A stretch of DNA of 64,000 nucleotides, from the NCBI GenBank assembly GCA_963921825.1, contig OY997594.1:7383001-7447000 (forward strand). The letters are read 5' to 3'. This DNA is from Erodium maritimum (Eukaryota; Streptophyta; Magnoliopsida; Geraniales; Geraniaceae). The notes beneath the pieces were generated by a model that worked only from the letters and a program-made list of their open reading frames with translations, was not told the origin of the DNA and searched no databases. The position numbers and the translations under genes are program-made. Position 1 is the stretch's first letter; the number at the start of each line of letters is the position of its first letter. Shown in pieces: positions 1-14,419 of the stretch.

Positions 1-334
1 AGAAAAAATAGTTTTACTTCGTATGGTTTTGGGGGGAACAAATTTAAACGTCCAAGTAACAATATCAAGTAATAGTAATAGGGAAGAAATATACCACATC
101 CACAGTACACAAAACATAAACTAAGTGAAGCAAACACCTCCTTGCTTGAATAACAAAGGAAGTAAATCTAAAACAGAACAAAAAATAGTTATAGCAGCAA
201 CATCTATGTTCCAACATTCTCCAAAAGCAGTAGCAAGCACGAGCAATCGCCTAAGTCTGAAACAAAAACAAGAATTAATAACATTTCCAAAAGGCTTGAA
301 AAGTTATTGGTAGCATTGACTGAATACAATGTTG
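1..334 (-). other. 3' UTR / downstream region of ARF gene
   Basis: AT-rich sequence beyond the ARF stop codon. It probably holds the 3' UTR and polyadenylation region of the minus-strand ARF gene. No separate gene is convincing here. Confidence 0.5.
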
Positions 335-4470
<4,136 letters not shown>

Positions 4471-4644
4471 ACCTCTCACTTTATATATATATATATAACC
4501 TTTTCTTTTAAAATTTACTTTTTATGTAGGGAAATTTAATTAACAATGGTTAAATTTTTTAATACACACTGATTAATATTAATGCGTTATTTTTTTAAGA
4601 ACCAGAGACCTTTTCATAAGTCAGAAATGAGAATACAATCCAAG

Positions 4645-4664
4645 TTTTTTTGATCCGCAAAGAA
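4645..4664 (-). mobile_element. Detached 3' tail of the split LINE
   Basis: On the minus strand this reads TTCTTTGCGGATCAAAAAAA, a typical plant LINE end with poly-A. Joining it across the MULE to 14430 restores the continuous LINE end. The 10 bases next to the MULE (CCGCAAAGAA, 4655-4664) are the target duplication. Confidence 0.75.
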
Positions 4665-4740
4665 GAGATGAAATCCGCTAGAAACTGTGCTTAACGTGCG
4701 AACCGATCCGTGCCGTCCAGCAACGATGATCAACCGCCCA
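4665..4740 (+). repeat. MULE left terminal inverted repeat
   Basis: Starts GAGATGAAATCCGCTAGAAA and is matched imperfectly by the right end, with indels between shared blocks. Confidence 0.8.
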
Positions 4741-5347
4741 GATCAACTGTCTCCCACCTTCCTAAATTTCGTGTTTCTTATACTACCAAGGGTAAGATAG
4801 TAAATTCCCTTCCGAGCTTCTTCTTCCTCTTAGACGCACAAAACTTGAGCTGATTTCACAGTCTTCTCTCAACAAAACACCGACAAATCAACAGCTCTCC
4901 ATTCCTTTGATCGATTATCGTAGAGTCAAATTCGAGCATTACAATCTGAAGATTCAGCCGAAATTCATAAATCGTGCTCTGTTTTTGCTTCTACACTGTA
5001 AATCGCAAATTCAAGCCTTTTTTATCGCCTGATCAAGCTCAAAAACAGGTGAGAATTATCTAATAACTTGCTTCTATCATCAGTCAATCACATTCAGGAT
5101 CGAAAAAACAGAAGTTATATGTCGATTTCAAAAAAATCTGAAAACGTGCTCTGTTCTAGGGTTTATCAAGTATGTTGTTAAGATTTATCGACTATTTGAT
5201 GTGAATTAACCTCGTTTCTCAACTAATCAAGCGTAAACAAGTACATTTTGAGATATACTCCAACAATCGTTGTTTATATCTCAAATTCGATAAGCAGAAT
5301 TCAAATTCTGATAACTCTTGTTCTTTGATCATTTGTTATCGGTTGCG

Positions 5348-5905
5348 TTGATAAAAGTACACTTTGTTGTTGATAAATCTAACGTCAAGCATTGATAAAT
5401 TGTCTGTGACTAGACGTTCCTGAGTTGATGCTCGTTCAAGGAACAAGTCGTGTTACTGGAATGTATTGATAAATCTTTATACTGACATTGATAAATCGTT
5501 CTAGTAGTCTTGATAAATCTTCCAACTAGTCTTGATAAATCTTCCAACTAGTCTTGATAAATATTTCTTGATGTGTTGATAAATCTTTCTTCCAGTGTTA
5601 ATAAATCTTTCTGCTAGTGTTGATAAATGTATGTTTTAGAGTTGACAAACTAACTGTCTGTGACCTTATCATTCCTGAGTAGATGATCGTTGTAGTCACA
5701 CGTCGTGTAGTAGTTAGCATTGATAAAATTGCATTTTATTGTTGGTAAAAGTTACGTTTATAATTGATAAATGACTCTGACCAGGTCCCTTCCTCAGTTG
5801 ATAAGTCCAACAATTGTGTTGATAAAACCGGCTTACAGTGTTGATAAATCTTTCATGTTATATTGATAAATCTCTCTGACCAGGTCTCTTCCTGAGTTGG
5901 TACCA
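5348..5905 (+). repeat. Phased TTGATAAA array, transposase leader
   Basis: Motif starts fall at 5348, 5370, 5392; then 5466, 5488, 5510, 5532, 5554, 5576, 5598, 5620, 5642; then 5720, 5742, 5764; then 5798, 5819, 5841, 5863. Nearly all steps are exactly 22 bp. The core is (G/T)TTGATAAATC; the spacer bases vary freely. The array ends just upstream of the transposase start codon at 5905. Confidence 0.95.
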
Positions 5906-6750
5906 TGGATCTTGACGATGCTTGCTTTGGATTCGAGTATGAAGATGTGGATCCTGTTCCATAACTTGTGGTCACAAAATTGGTGTGGATTCCTGAATGT
6001 AGTGTTGATTTAAAGCCTCGAAAGGATATGAAGTTTGGTTCCTTTGAGGAAGGTATAATTTTCTACCAAACTTATGCATTAAATAGTGGGTTTGGGACAC
6101 GTCGAGGGCCAGAGAAGAAGAAACCAAGGAGTAACACAATCAATTTTAAATACATGTATTGTGCAAGAGAAGGAGAAGCATTTGTCGATGATACCGAAGG
6201 AGAGACCAACGACAAGTTAAGAAAAAGATATAGAATGTCTACACGGACAGGATGTATGGCGAGGATTTCTTTGAAACACACTGAAGATGGTTATACGGTG
6301 TATGAGTTTAGAGAAGACCACAATCACCCACTGCAATGTAAGCGTGATTTGCACTATCTGAGATCAAACAGGGATTTAACACCAAGGCATAAGCAATTTA
6401 TCATAGATTGCTCAAAGGTTAATTTGGGAGCTACAAAAGCATTTAACCTTTACAGCCAAATAGTTGGAGGTCCTACCAACGTAGGAGCGTGTCCAACTGA
6501 TTTCAGAAACTTCCAGCGGGATCTGAAAGTTTACATTGGAGAGCATGACGCTCAAACTACCATTGACCAATTCCACACTAAAGAAGACTATTGTAGTGAC
6601 TTCTTCTTTGAGTACAAAGTTGATGCTGGTGATCGGCTAAGCCACCTTTTCTGGGCTGATTCGATGTCGAGGAAGAATTATGAGCTATTTGGTGATACGG
6701 TGTCGTTCGATTCAACCTATAGATCAAACAGGTAAAGCATGTCGTATAAC

Positions 6751-6825
6751 TTGACAATCTGCATCAGTTTGATTGATAAACTCTGCATGTAAGGTTGATA
6801 AATTGTGTAATCACTGTTGATAATT
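6751..6825 (+). repeat. Phased TTGATAAA motifs, transposase intron 1
   Basis: Motif starts at 6751 (TTGACAATC), 6773, 6795 and 6817, all 22 bp apart, beginning 19 bp after the splice donor. Confidence 0.9.
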
Positions 6826-7540
6826 TATTTATCCTTGCTGCTTATGTTTTTGTTTGTTTAGGTACATGATGGTCTTTGCACCATTCACTGGAGTAGACAA
6901 CCACAACAAGTCGATCATCTTTGGTGCTGCTTTGTTAGCCAAAGAGGATGCCGAATCTTTTGTTTGGTTATTTTCCAAACATTCCTCAAAGCTATGAAGA
7001 TGAAAGAGCCAAACTGTTTCATAACAGATCAAGACCTAGCGATGAGAAAGGTTTTTGAGGAAGTGTTCACACAAAGTAGGCATCGACTATGTATGTGGCA
7101 CATAATGCAGAAGCTTCCTTCTAAGGTAAGTCCTGTTTTGAATTTATACATTTGTTAGTGATTTATGCTTGATAAAAGTTAACGTTATGAGATAAATAAT
7201 TTGTTCGGTTGATTGTGAGACAAATTTATACATTATTATTGCAGGTTCCTCACAATGTATACCATGAGACAAATTTCAAGAACAAATTTAAAGCATTGGT
7301 GTGGACTGTGGAGTAACTACACTGAAACAGAGGAGTTTGAGCTGACTTGGAAGGCTTTGATGGATGAATTCCAACTACACGATCACACTTGGTTGTCTTC
7401 TATGTTTGATATACGGGATAGATGGATCCCTGCATATTTTAGGGGGCTAAAAATGGGACTATTCCTTAGAACAACATCAAGATCAGAGATTGAGAACAGT
7501 GCATTTGGTCAATTCACTAACAAGTACCTTTATTTTGTGA

Positions 7541-7716
7541 TTGATAAATGTTTCAATGAGGACTGATAAATTCTGCACTCTTTACTGATAAATTCTGCAC
7601 TCTTGACTGATAAAAATATGTGTGGAGACAGTAGTGTTTTCTGATGATATAATTTATTCTGTTGTGATAAATGTTTCAAGAAGAACTGATAAATTGTGCA
7701 GTCTTGACTGATAAAA
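7541..7716 (+). repeat. Phased TTGATAAA motifs, transposase intron 3
   Basis: Motifs at 7541, 7563, 7585 and 7607, then 7664, 7686 and 7708, with 22-bp steps inside each run. They fill the intron between 7523 and 7732. A looser set in intron 2 (near 7169-7215) steps by about 20 bp. Confidence 0.9.
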
Positions 7717-8602
7717 AATGTTGTTGTTCAGGTCCCTTACCTTGGTTGAATTCATATGGCGCTTCGATACAGTCGTTGAAGGTCAGAAACAGAAACAATT
7801 ACAGCTGGACTTCCAATCAAGCACCTTAGCTCCCAATTTCATGGTATTATCTGAAATTGAAAAGGACGCTTGGAGGATTTACAGCCGCTCAATCTTTGAC
7901 ATCATAAAGAAAAGTGTTGTGGGAACAACCTCCAGGTGTGGGATCAAAACCTGTGTTGAAAGGGATGGAAATAAGATATATAACATCGCAAACAAACATG
8001 GGGACAAGACGTTTGTTGTTGTGCAAAGCTTACCTGGGAACCATTGCACATGCACTTGCATGAGATTTGAAGGATTTGACATCCCTTGTATGCATATTTT
8101 CTTGGCTTTGCAAGCATCTATGGTTGATCAAATACCGGAGAGCTTGATCACGCAAAGATGGACAAAGGATGTACGCAAGAATGCTGAAAACTCTGCAGAT
8201 TCTGAAGAATTACAACCATCTGCCTACGGTGAGTGTAAGAAATTTATTGCAGATATATGCTCGATGCTTCAATCTTGTGCCCTCCATCCAGCAGTGAATG
8301 CTGGAAAGTTGAAGGAATTTGCAGAACAAGTAGAGGAATTCAAGAACAAGTTGAATGATGAGGAAGCTGATGATTTTGCATCAAGCACAACACAAGAACT
8401 TCAGACTTTGACAGGTCTTTCTACACCTTCACAGGTTATTGTCAAGCTACCACATATATCAAGGACAAAAGGTTGTGGAAAGAGAATTCAATCAGGGATG
8501 GAAAGGTCTATTGAAGAAGCTAAGAAAAGGAAGAGGACTTGCAAAGGATGTGGTCAACCAGGTCATGACATCAGAAACTGCTCCAAAAAAAAGATGGTTG
8601 CA

Positions 8603-9006
8603 GTGATAAAACATTGAACTAGTGTTGATAAATGTAGCACTTAACGTTGATAAATACTTTCCACCTATTACTGACTCTATGAATTACAAGGTCATTCAGT
8701 ACTGATAAAACATTGAATTAGGCTTGATAAAGTCTTCAAGTAAAGTTGATAAATCTGTTTTTCAATATTTCTAAGTCAGATTTTTAAGGTGCTTCAACAT
8801 TCAATATGTACACAAATTTAGGGGTGATAAAAATTGCAACAAATGTTGATAAAAACTTAGTACATCGCTGATAAAGGACCTACCAAAATACTTACATGTT
8901 GCTAGTAAAAATAACCATCCACAACAGTGATAAACCATGGACACAGAATTGATAAAACTCTTCTATATATGTGATAAACCTGGTACATATAACAGATTGA
9001 TAAACC
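8603..9006 (+). repeat. Phased TTGATAAA array between the two MULE genes
   Basis: Runs at 8603, 8625, 8647; 8702, 8724, 8746; 8824, 8846, 8868; and 8927, 8949, 8971, each with exact 22-bp steps, then 8997. The array covers the transposase end and the convergent 3' intergenic region. Confidence 0.92.
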
Positions 9007-10349
9007 CTGTCATTTCACATGCTTAAAAACATCTATGCACATTTAGTATCATCTGTTTACCAAAAAATGCTAGAGTCATAAGAAGTTTGCAACTGATTAC
9101 ATCATTTTTACCAAAAAAAAAGTAACTAAACAAAAGACCTAATGCTTTATACGGGTGCCTTGTCCAACAGTCCTATATAGTTCTTTCTAAAGAAGCAGGA
9201 GATAGCTCATCCCCTCCACTTGGTTGATTCCTCTGACAGTAGCTCCTCAGCTTTACCTCGTTCATGATCTTTGCAGTGTTGCTTGGATACGTGCACAATT
9301 GCATGGCATATCGATGCCTCATCTTCAATAATTGATCAGCCTATATAAACAACAACAAAAAACCTCCCAAATTAGTTAAACTACACACATAAAAACTCAT
9401 GACTTAAAAAGAACTGCACAAGATAAAAATGTTAGCTTACATTGTTCTTTGACATAGGAAAACCCCAAGTACTTCCGGATTGACCCATGTACCTCTCCAT
9501 GTGAAACATGTAGTAGATGCCACAGTCAACCACATTATCACTGCTGCTCCAATCTAGCTTCAAACCCTTTCCACGTCCATTTCTGATTCTCACAGAGAGT
9601 GTAGCATCAAACCTTTCAAGGAACATCGAAAACCTATTCCTCTGTCAATGATTAACAGAAAATACATACATTAGAAACACAAAAATGTACATAAAATTAA
9701 TAACTAAAATCGCAAATAAAAACTTACCAAATTGGTGATTCTGTTCTCGTACTTGCCTCTAAAGTTAGTCCCCTGCAAGTTATCGAGGACAGCCACTATG
9801 TGTTTCTTCATGTCGAAACATACCAAGTAATAGTGAGACTTTGCATGGACTGGGAAAAACACCTGCCATAGAAGAACAAAGAAGACAAACATAGTTACAC
9901 AAAACACAAACCTAAATACTATAAAAATGATACAGAAGCCTGAAAATGTGTAGGAGATCCTTACCAAATCCACAGTAGTGAGATCAACATCCGTGTACAA
10001 CTGCAACTCGCTTTCAAGATCATCACGCCAATTTTCTTTGTTTAGATCAATCAAGGATGTCTAATGATAAAAGCATGTAAAATGATAAACACATTCCCAC
10101 CTTAATATTATTAAAAAAAAGACAATTCACATGAATAAAAAATACTCACGCTTGCAACTGTTGTGAAGAAAAACCTTGAAGGTTCATCCGGTGTTCTCTT
10201 CTCCTCCATCAAATTCATGTAAGCTACCTATGCATTAATAACACCCACCATTACTTCTGTCCCAACTTTCATCGACTGTAAATCATTTTTCATCACACCT
10301 ATACTGCCATCCATGATTTCAAAAACCATTTTCCTTCAACAAAACACAA

Positions 10350-10660
10350 CACATCAGTGGTGATAAACTTATATAACATTGTTGATAAACCTAGCAGATA
10401 GAGTTGATAAAAATGCAAACCATGGTTAACAGATGCAAAACAATGTTTGCTAATGCTATACACATCAGTGGTGATAAACCTATATAACATTGTTGATAAA
10501 CCTAGCAGATAGAGTTGATAAAAATGTAAACCATGGTTAACAGATGCAAAACAATGTTTGCTAATGCTATACACATCAGTAGTGATAAACCTATATAACA
10601 TTGTTGATAAACCTAGCAGATAGAGTTGATAAAAATGTAAAGACAGGGTTAGGACAAATA
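10350..10660 (+). repeat. Tandem 111-112 bp repeat, about 2.6 copies
   Basis: Units start at 10350, 10462 and 10573 and are almost identical (ACATCAGTGGTGATAAAC...). Each unit carries three recognisable TTGATAAA motifs (for example 10359, 10382 and 10404; 10471, 10493 and 10515) plus two degenerate ones, so the unit is roughly five 22-bp steps. It lies in an intron of the protease gene. Confidence 0.92.
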
Positions 10661-11878
10661 CCACTGGTCTTCTCTATCGTCGTTCATCAGCCATTCCATC
10701 CATAGTTGCTCCTCTTTTGTCAATGGAGCATTCAAATCTGTTTTCCTAGTTGATGGCCCTGCCTCTATAATTTTCTTCGTGGTTGGCTTTTTACTACTGC
10801 TTCTCGATTTCTTCTTTTCTTCTTTCTCTTTGCCCTTCTCTGTCCTCACAACATCTTCACATGCTTCCCTCCCTACATCAACATCTCCACATGCTTGCCT
10901 CCCTATGTCAGCAACATCTTCAAGACCGAGACTGAATGTAGGCATCCCATGACCTTGTCGCTCGCCTACATTGGTCTCCTTGGCATCCGCCACAGACGTG
11001 ATATTATCATCACCTTTTCCTTGTTCGACAACATTGTTGTCTTCAGCTTCTTCAACAACATTATCACATTTCCCTTGATCACCAGCATCATCGTCTTTTC
11101 CTCCCACAACATCACCTTCTGCCTCAACAACACAATCTCTTCCTAACTCCACTACCGGTTCAACCCCATCCTCGTGCTCCTTAGCAACCATATTATCCCT
11201 TCCAAGCCTAACACAACCAGCTTCTGCCTTCTCTCTCTCTACTACACAATCTTGGCCATCGTTCTCCTTACCACTACCCTGGCTATTCACTTTAGTTGCA
11301 GCATTAAATGCTGCATCAGTAGCCTTTATCACAACGGGATGCCTCCACCAACGATCTTGTGATGACTCTTCGATGTTGTGCTCTGATGGGCCCCCCACCA
11401 TCTCATTCATAGCATCGTGAAGCCTCCTGACAGTAATATTGTCAGAAAACTTCGAAATGGTTGTTCTGATGCTGTCCTTAAAAAGGACATAGCTATTAGC
11501 GAGATGCACTGCTTGTTCTGCCAGCTTTACGATGAATTCCTACACATTACAAAAATACAAAAAATGTTACAGAAAAACACAAAAACTTATGACTTTAACA
11601 CAAAAAAACTTTGAATATACCTCTTGTCCCAGATCATCAATGACATCTTCAACTTCCTCAGGTACGTATGGGTCTTCCTCTATGTAACCTTCCCCGAATG
11701 ACCCGTATTGCTTTTCAAGATACTCCCGATCTTTCAAGTCATCAGATGTCCACCCAATGAGAGAAGGATGGGCCCTCTCCACAACTCTCTTCTCGAGCAC
11801 AACCCGATCAACATAGTATAACTGCATAACACCAAACAAAACAAATTAGAAACTGCTGACAGTGAATATAAATTTGTT

Positions 11879-11930
11879 TATCAACACTACATGCATAAAT
11901 TATCAACATTATTCAATACTTTTATCAATG
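11879..11930 (-). repeat. Phased motif run in reversed orientation
   Basis: TTTATCAAC, the reverse complement of the motif, occurs with its TCA at 11881, 11903 and 11925, again 22 bp apart, in the intron between exons 2 and 3 of the protease gene. It is the only clear reversed cluster in the element. Confidence 0.85.
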
Positions 11931-13190
11931 CAACAAGGATGATAAACAATTGAACTAACCATGAGAAATGTCAAAGGCCCAGCATAGAACTTCTCTCCTG
12001 TGGCTGACTTATCCCATTTATTTTTGCTTTCAATCAGACCGTCAATGACAAAGTCACACCAGTCATATTCTGGGATGGCGTTTACTTTGTCCATTGCGTA
12101 CAACACAGAATTATTCACATAGCTCCCGCTCGTCCCTTCAACCATCACAGTTGAGAATAACACCGCAAAATTCCACTTGAACATTTCTTCATCTCCTCTT
12201 TGTTTCTTCATCACTTCAATCAGAGAAGAGATACTCACTCCAAAAACTGATTGAACATTAAACTGCTGAAGCCAACGTGCAACAAGTCGACAAAAATCAG
12301 ACCTCTCTGGGATGATCGCTCGTCCGCCACAGGGGATCCCTAATGTTTCCTTAACATTTTCGCTGCTGATGTGTAAAAGTCGGTCTTGCGATAGCTTGAT
12401 ACAAAGACTCCCGGTATGGATATTACTCACAAGCCAAAACCCAAGGGCTTGTGGTAAGTCCTTCACCTCCAGCAGCAAGATACTCCCAAACCCCATGTCC
12501 TGTACTGCCTTCTTCTGTAAATCACTCATTCCCTCCATGAAATTGACCAAGGACTTAGGTGATGTCCTGACCTTCAACCTCCGAAGACCATCACCTCTTA
12601 CACGAACCTGATCCTTCTTGGTCCTCTTTGGAATTGGATTTGCAAGAGCATTAGCCTCCGACTGTGGTCTCTTCTTCACAGGACCTACGAATGCTTCCAT
12701 AGATGAGCTTTGTCCTGCATCCTTTGTCGGATTAGGAGCAGGAGCAGCAGGAGCTGCAGACGCAGCAGAAACAGATGAGCTATTTTCTGCTACATCATTT
12801 GCTGGGTTCAGAGAATGAGCTATGACTGATCCCTCTGCTGGATTACGAGGAGCGGGCATCAACAACTTTTGTCCTGCATCCTTTGTTGGATTAGGAACAG
12901 CAGTCGCGGATGAGCTCTCTCCTCCTACAACATTGGCAGGATTCGGAGGGACTTTGATCTTGATAACAGGACGTTTCTTAGCTTTGCCTGCACAACACAT
13001 TCAAAAACACAAAAAATCACCAATCATACTAAAAGCATATAATAAAAACAAAGTTTAAATTATTCTAAACCTTTTACCTGGGATCAAGTCCTTCAGGAGA
13101 AGTGAATCCTCATTTGATCTAGTCTTCACCATTTCTCTGAAACACAGACACTTATACATAAGAGTGTGAGCAAATCAAAGCTGAGTGTGT

Positions 13191-13486
13191 TTGATAAACC
13201 TAGATCACAGTGTTGATAAAAGCACAGGACAGTTGTGATAAACACACATAATAAGACTGATAAACACAGATCACAGTGTTGATAAAAGTACAATACAGTT
13301 GTGATAAACACAGATACTAAGACTGATAAACCTACATCATAGAGCTGATAAAAAAACAATGCAATGTTGATAAAAATGAATAAAAATGTTGATAACTCAC
13401 GGAGTTGATACATACTCAATACTAAAAATATAAGTGATAAATCTATCCCACAGAGTTGATAAATGTGAATGTCAGTGTCGCTAAAA
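13191..13486 (+). repeat. Phased TTGATAAA array upstream of protease gene
   Basis: Ten consecutive motifs at 13191, 13213, 13235, 13257, 13279, 13301, 13323, 13345, 13367 and 13389, each exactly 22 bp apart; further copies at 13405, 13434, 13456 and a degenerate one at 13478. It occupies the 5' leader and promoter side of the minus-strand protease gene, mirroring the array in front of the transposase. Confidence 0.95.
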
Positions 13487-13499
13487 CACAGATACACCA

Positions 13500-14344
13500 C
13501 CTCTCACACGTTCAACCCTCCCCAATTCAAACTCCAAATGCATACCAAGCTTCACTCCAGTCATGAACAGATTCTTTTACTCAAACAGAAAACACATTGT
13601 CATGCTTACCAATCGTGTACAACCAGAAAACACATTATCTGAGATCAAACTTCAAAATCAGTACATGCTCACAAACATATCATCAAAAATTCAAAATCAA
13701 CACGCATGCAAATGAAAATGAGACAATCAAACGCAGAATACAAGAGATTTACAAGTTTTAGACAAACAAAATGCACTATCAAACACAAAACCTAGATCAA
13801 ACATCAACACACATGCAGTTAAGTTGAAAAATAACTAAAAACAGAGCACAAAGCTTTCCAAACCCTGAATATATGTTCCTCCCTCCGGAAATCGCATACA
13901 AAAACGCTTTGAAGTAACAAAATCAACTATCGAACTCAAAAACTAGGTCAAAATCGACTGGATTTCAAAAATAAATCCCTAAATCAGTGAAGCTTATCAC
14001 AACAGAAAATGATCAACACAATGAGAATCGGACACCAAACCTCAATATGATGTGTAGAACTCAACCGGAACTTTGGATTTTGCTTGAGATTGACGAAAAA
14101 CACGAAGAAAACCGTACAAAAATGACGACCGAGCGAGAAGAAGTAGCTGAGAGCGAGAGTGAGTGCGTGCGTGAGAGTTGTGTCTGATAGATCGGAACAG
14201 TCGCGTAGTTGAGAAGAACAAAATGAAATTACGATTTAACCCTCACAAAACTAAGGAATATTACAAAAATGCCACCGAATTGTGCTGTTTTTTTTTCTAA
14301 CAGAAGTCAACAAGTCAACATCCTACTAATAATCTCAGCCATCC
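13500..14344. other. MULE subterminal region, promoter side of protease gene
   Basis: About 850 bp with no supported gene. It is rich in repeated CAAACxCAAAA and TCAAAATCAxCxC phrases and presumably holds the promoter of the minus-strand protease gene. Confidence 0.45.
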
Positions 14345-14419
14345 ATTTGTGAAATGAATGGCTTGGATTGGTTCACACAGTTTTTAGGTTAAGCTATGGT
14401 TTCTATTTGATTTTTTCTC
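14345..14419 (-). repeat. MULE right terminal inverted repeat
   Basis: Read on the minus strand it begins GAGAAAAAATCAAATAGAAA and aligns in blocks with the left terminus. Confidence 0.8.

Larger units (their letters stand above)
5905..8617 (+). pseudogene. MULE transposase, FAR1/FHY3-like, decayed
   Basis: DDE-type transposase of the Mutator superfamily. Exons: 5905-6731, 6862-7125, 7245-7523 and 7732-8617. Domain order: FAR1-type zinc-binding DNA-binding domain (YCAREG, TGCMARI and HNH residues, 6150-6330); MULE catalytic core (FDSTYRSNRYMMVFAPF, then ITDQDLAMRK and CMWHIMQK); SWIM zinc finger CTCTC...PCMH at about 8045-8090; C-terminal zinc knuckle CKGCGQPGHDIRNC at 8541-8582. Breaks: an in-frame TAA at 5962-5964 after 19 codons (an alternative start at 5968 would avoid it), and shifts of frame near 6975 and near 7310. 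The introns contain TTGATAAA motifs. The gene is convergent with the protease gene. Family is secure; activity of this copy is unlikely. Confidence 0.92.
9173..13132 (-). pseudogene. MULE accessory Ulp1-like (C48) protease gene
   Basis: Cysteine protease of the SUMO-protease-like C48 fold carried by plant MULEs; its substrate is not known. Exons on the minus strand: 13132-13078, 12987-11960, 11821-11621, 11539-10662, 10332-10150, 10060-9965, 9862-9728, 9641-9441 and 9340-9173. The N-terminal part (KKAVQDMGFGSILLLEV to LYYVDRVV, exons 2-3) resembles the DUF1985/mobile-domain region of these proteins; then a long acidic, Val/Asp/Glu-rich and Lys-rich linker; then the protease with HYYLVCFDMKKH (His), VLDN (Asp) and DCGIYYMFHMERYMG (Cys). 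All other exons are open, but the exon 5 segment VINA-x-VAYMNL has an in-frame TAG at 10228-10230, and the phase between 10662 and 10332 is unresolved. Start chosen at 13132 because MVKTRSNED is followed by a good donor and in-phase exon 2. Confidence 0.85.
4665..14419 (+). mobile_element. Complete Mutator-like element (MULE), about 9.75 kb
   Basis: Boundaries are exact. The 10-bp sequence CCGCAAAGAA occurs at 4655-4664 and again at 14420-14429, directly flanking imperfect terminal inverted repeats that start GAGATGAAATC (left) and GAGAAAAAATC (right, reverse complement) and share the blocks TAGAAAC, GCTTAAC and GAACCRATCC over about 70-80 bp. GAGA-type ends and a 9-10 bp duplication are Mutator superfamily hallmarks. 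Cargo: a FAR1-type transposase gene on the plus strand, a Ulp1-like protease gene on the minus strand, and phased TTGATAAA motifs in all non-coding parts. Both genes carry breaks, so this copy is probably not self-mobile, but the intact duplication and ends suggest it is not ancient. It sits inside a LINE tail upstream of the ARF gene. Confidence 0.95.

Noticed and set aside
5348-5905. CRISPR-like array (regular spacing, short repeat, variable spacer)
   Set aside because: The conserved core is only 8-10 bp, spacing unit is 22 bp, the locus is a plant transposon and no Cas-like gene is present.
10299-10664. Protein with repeated HFYQLYLLGLSTMLY units on the minus strand
   Set aside because: It is a translation of the 111-bp non-coding tandem repeat inside a protease-gene intron.
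10895-11362. Plus-strand reading frames rich in Ile, Ser and Thr
   Set aside because: Antisense of the acidic linker exon of the protease gene.
12312-13058. Plus-strand reading frames opposite the protease gene
   Set aside because: Antisense shadows of exon 2 of the Ulp1-like gene, whose peptide matches a known protein family.
13126-13500. Minus-strand 124-residue frame with repeated FITTVLCFYQHCDL units
   Set aside because: Translation of the phased 22-bp array; the real first exon starts at 13132 in another frame.
4665-14419. CACTA or hAT assignment for the large element
   Set aside because: Ends are GAGA-type, the duplication is 10 bp and the transposase is MULE/FAR1-type.
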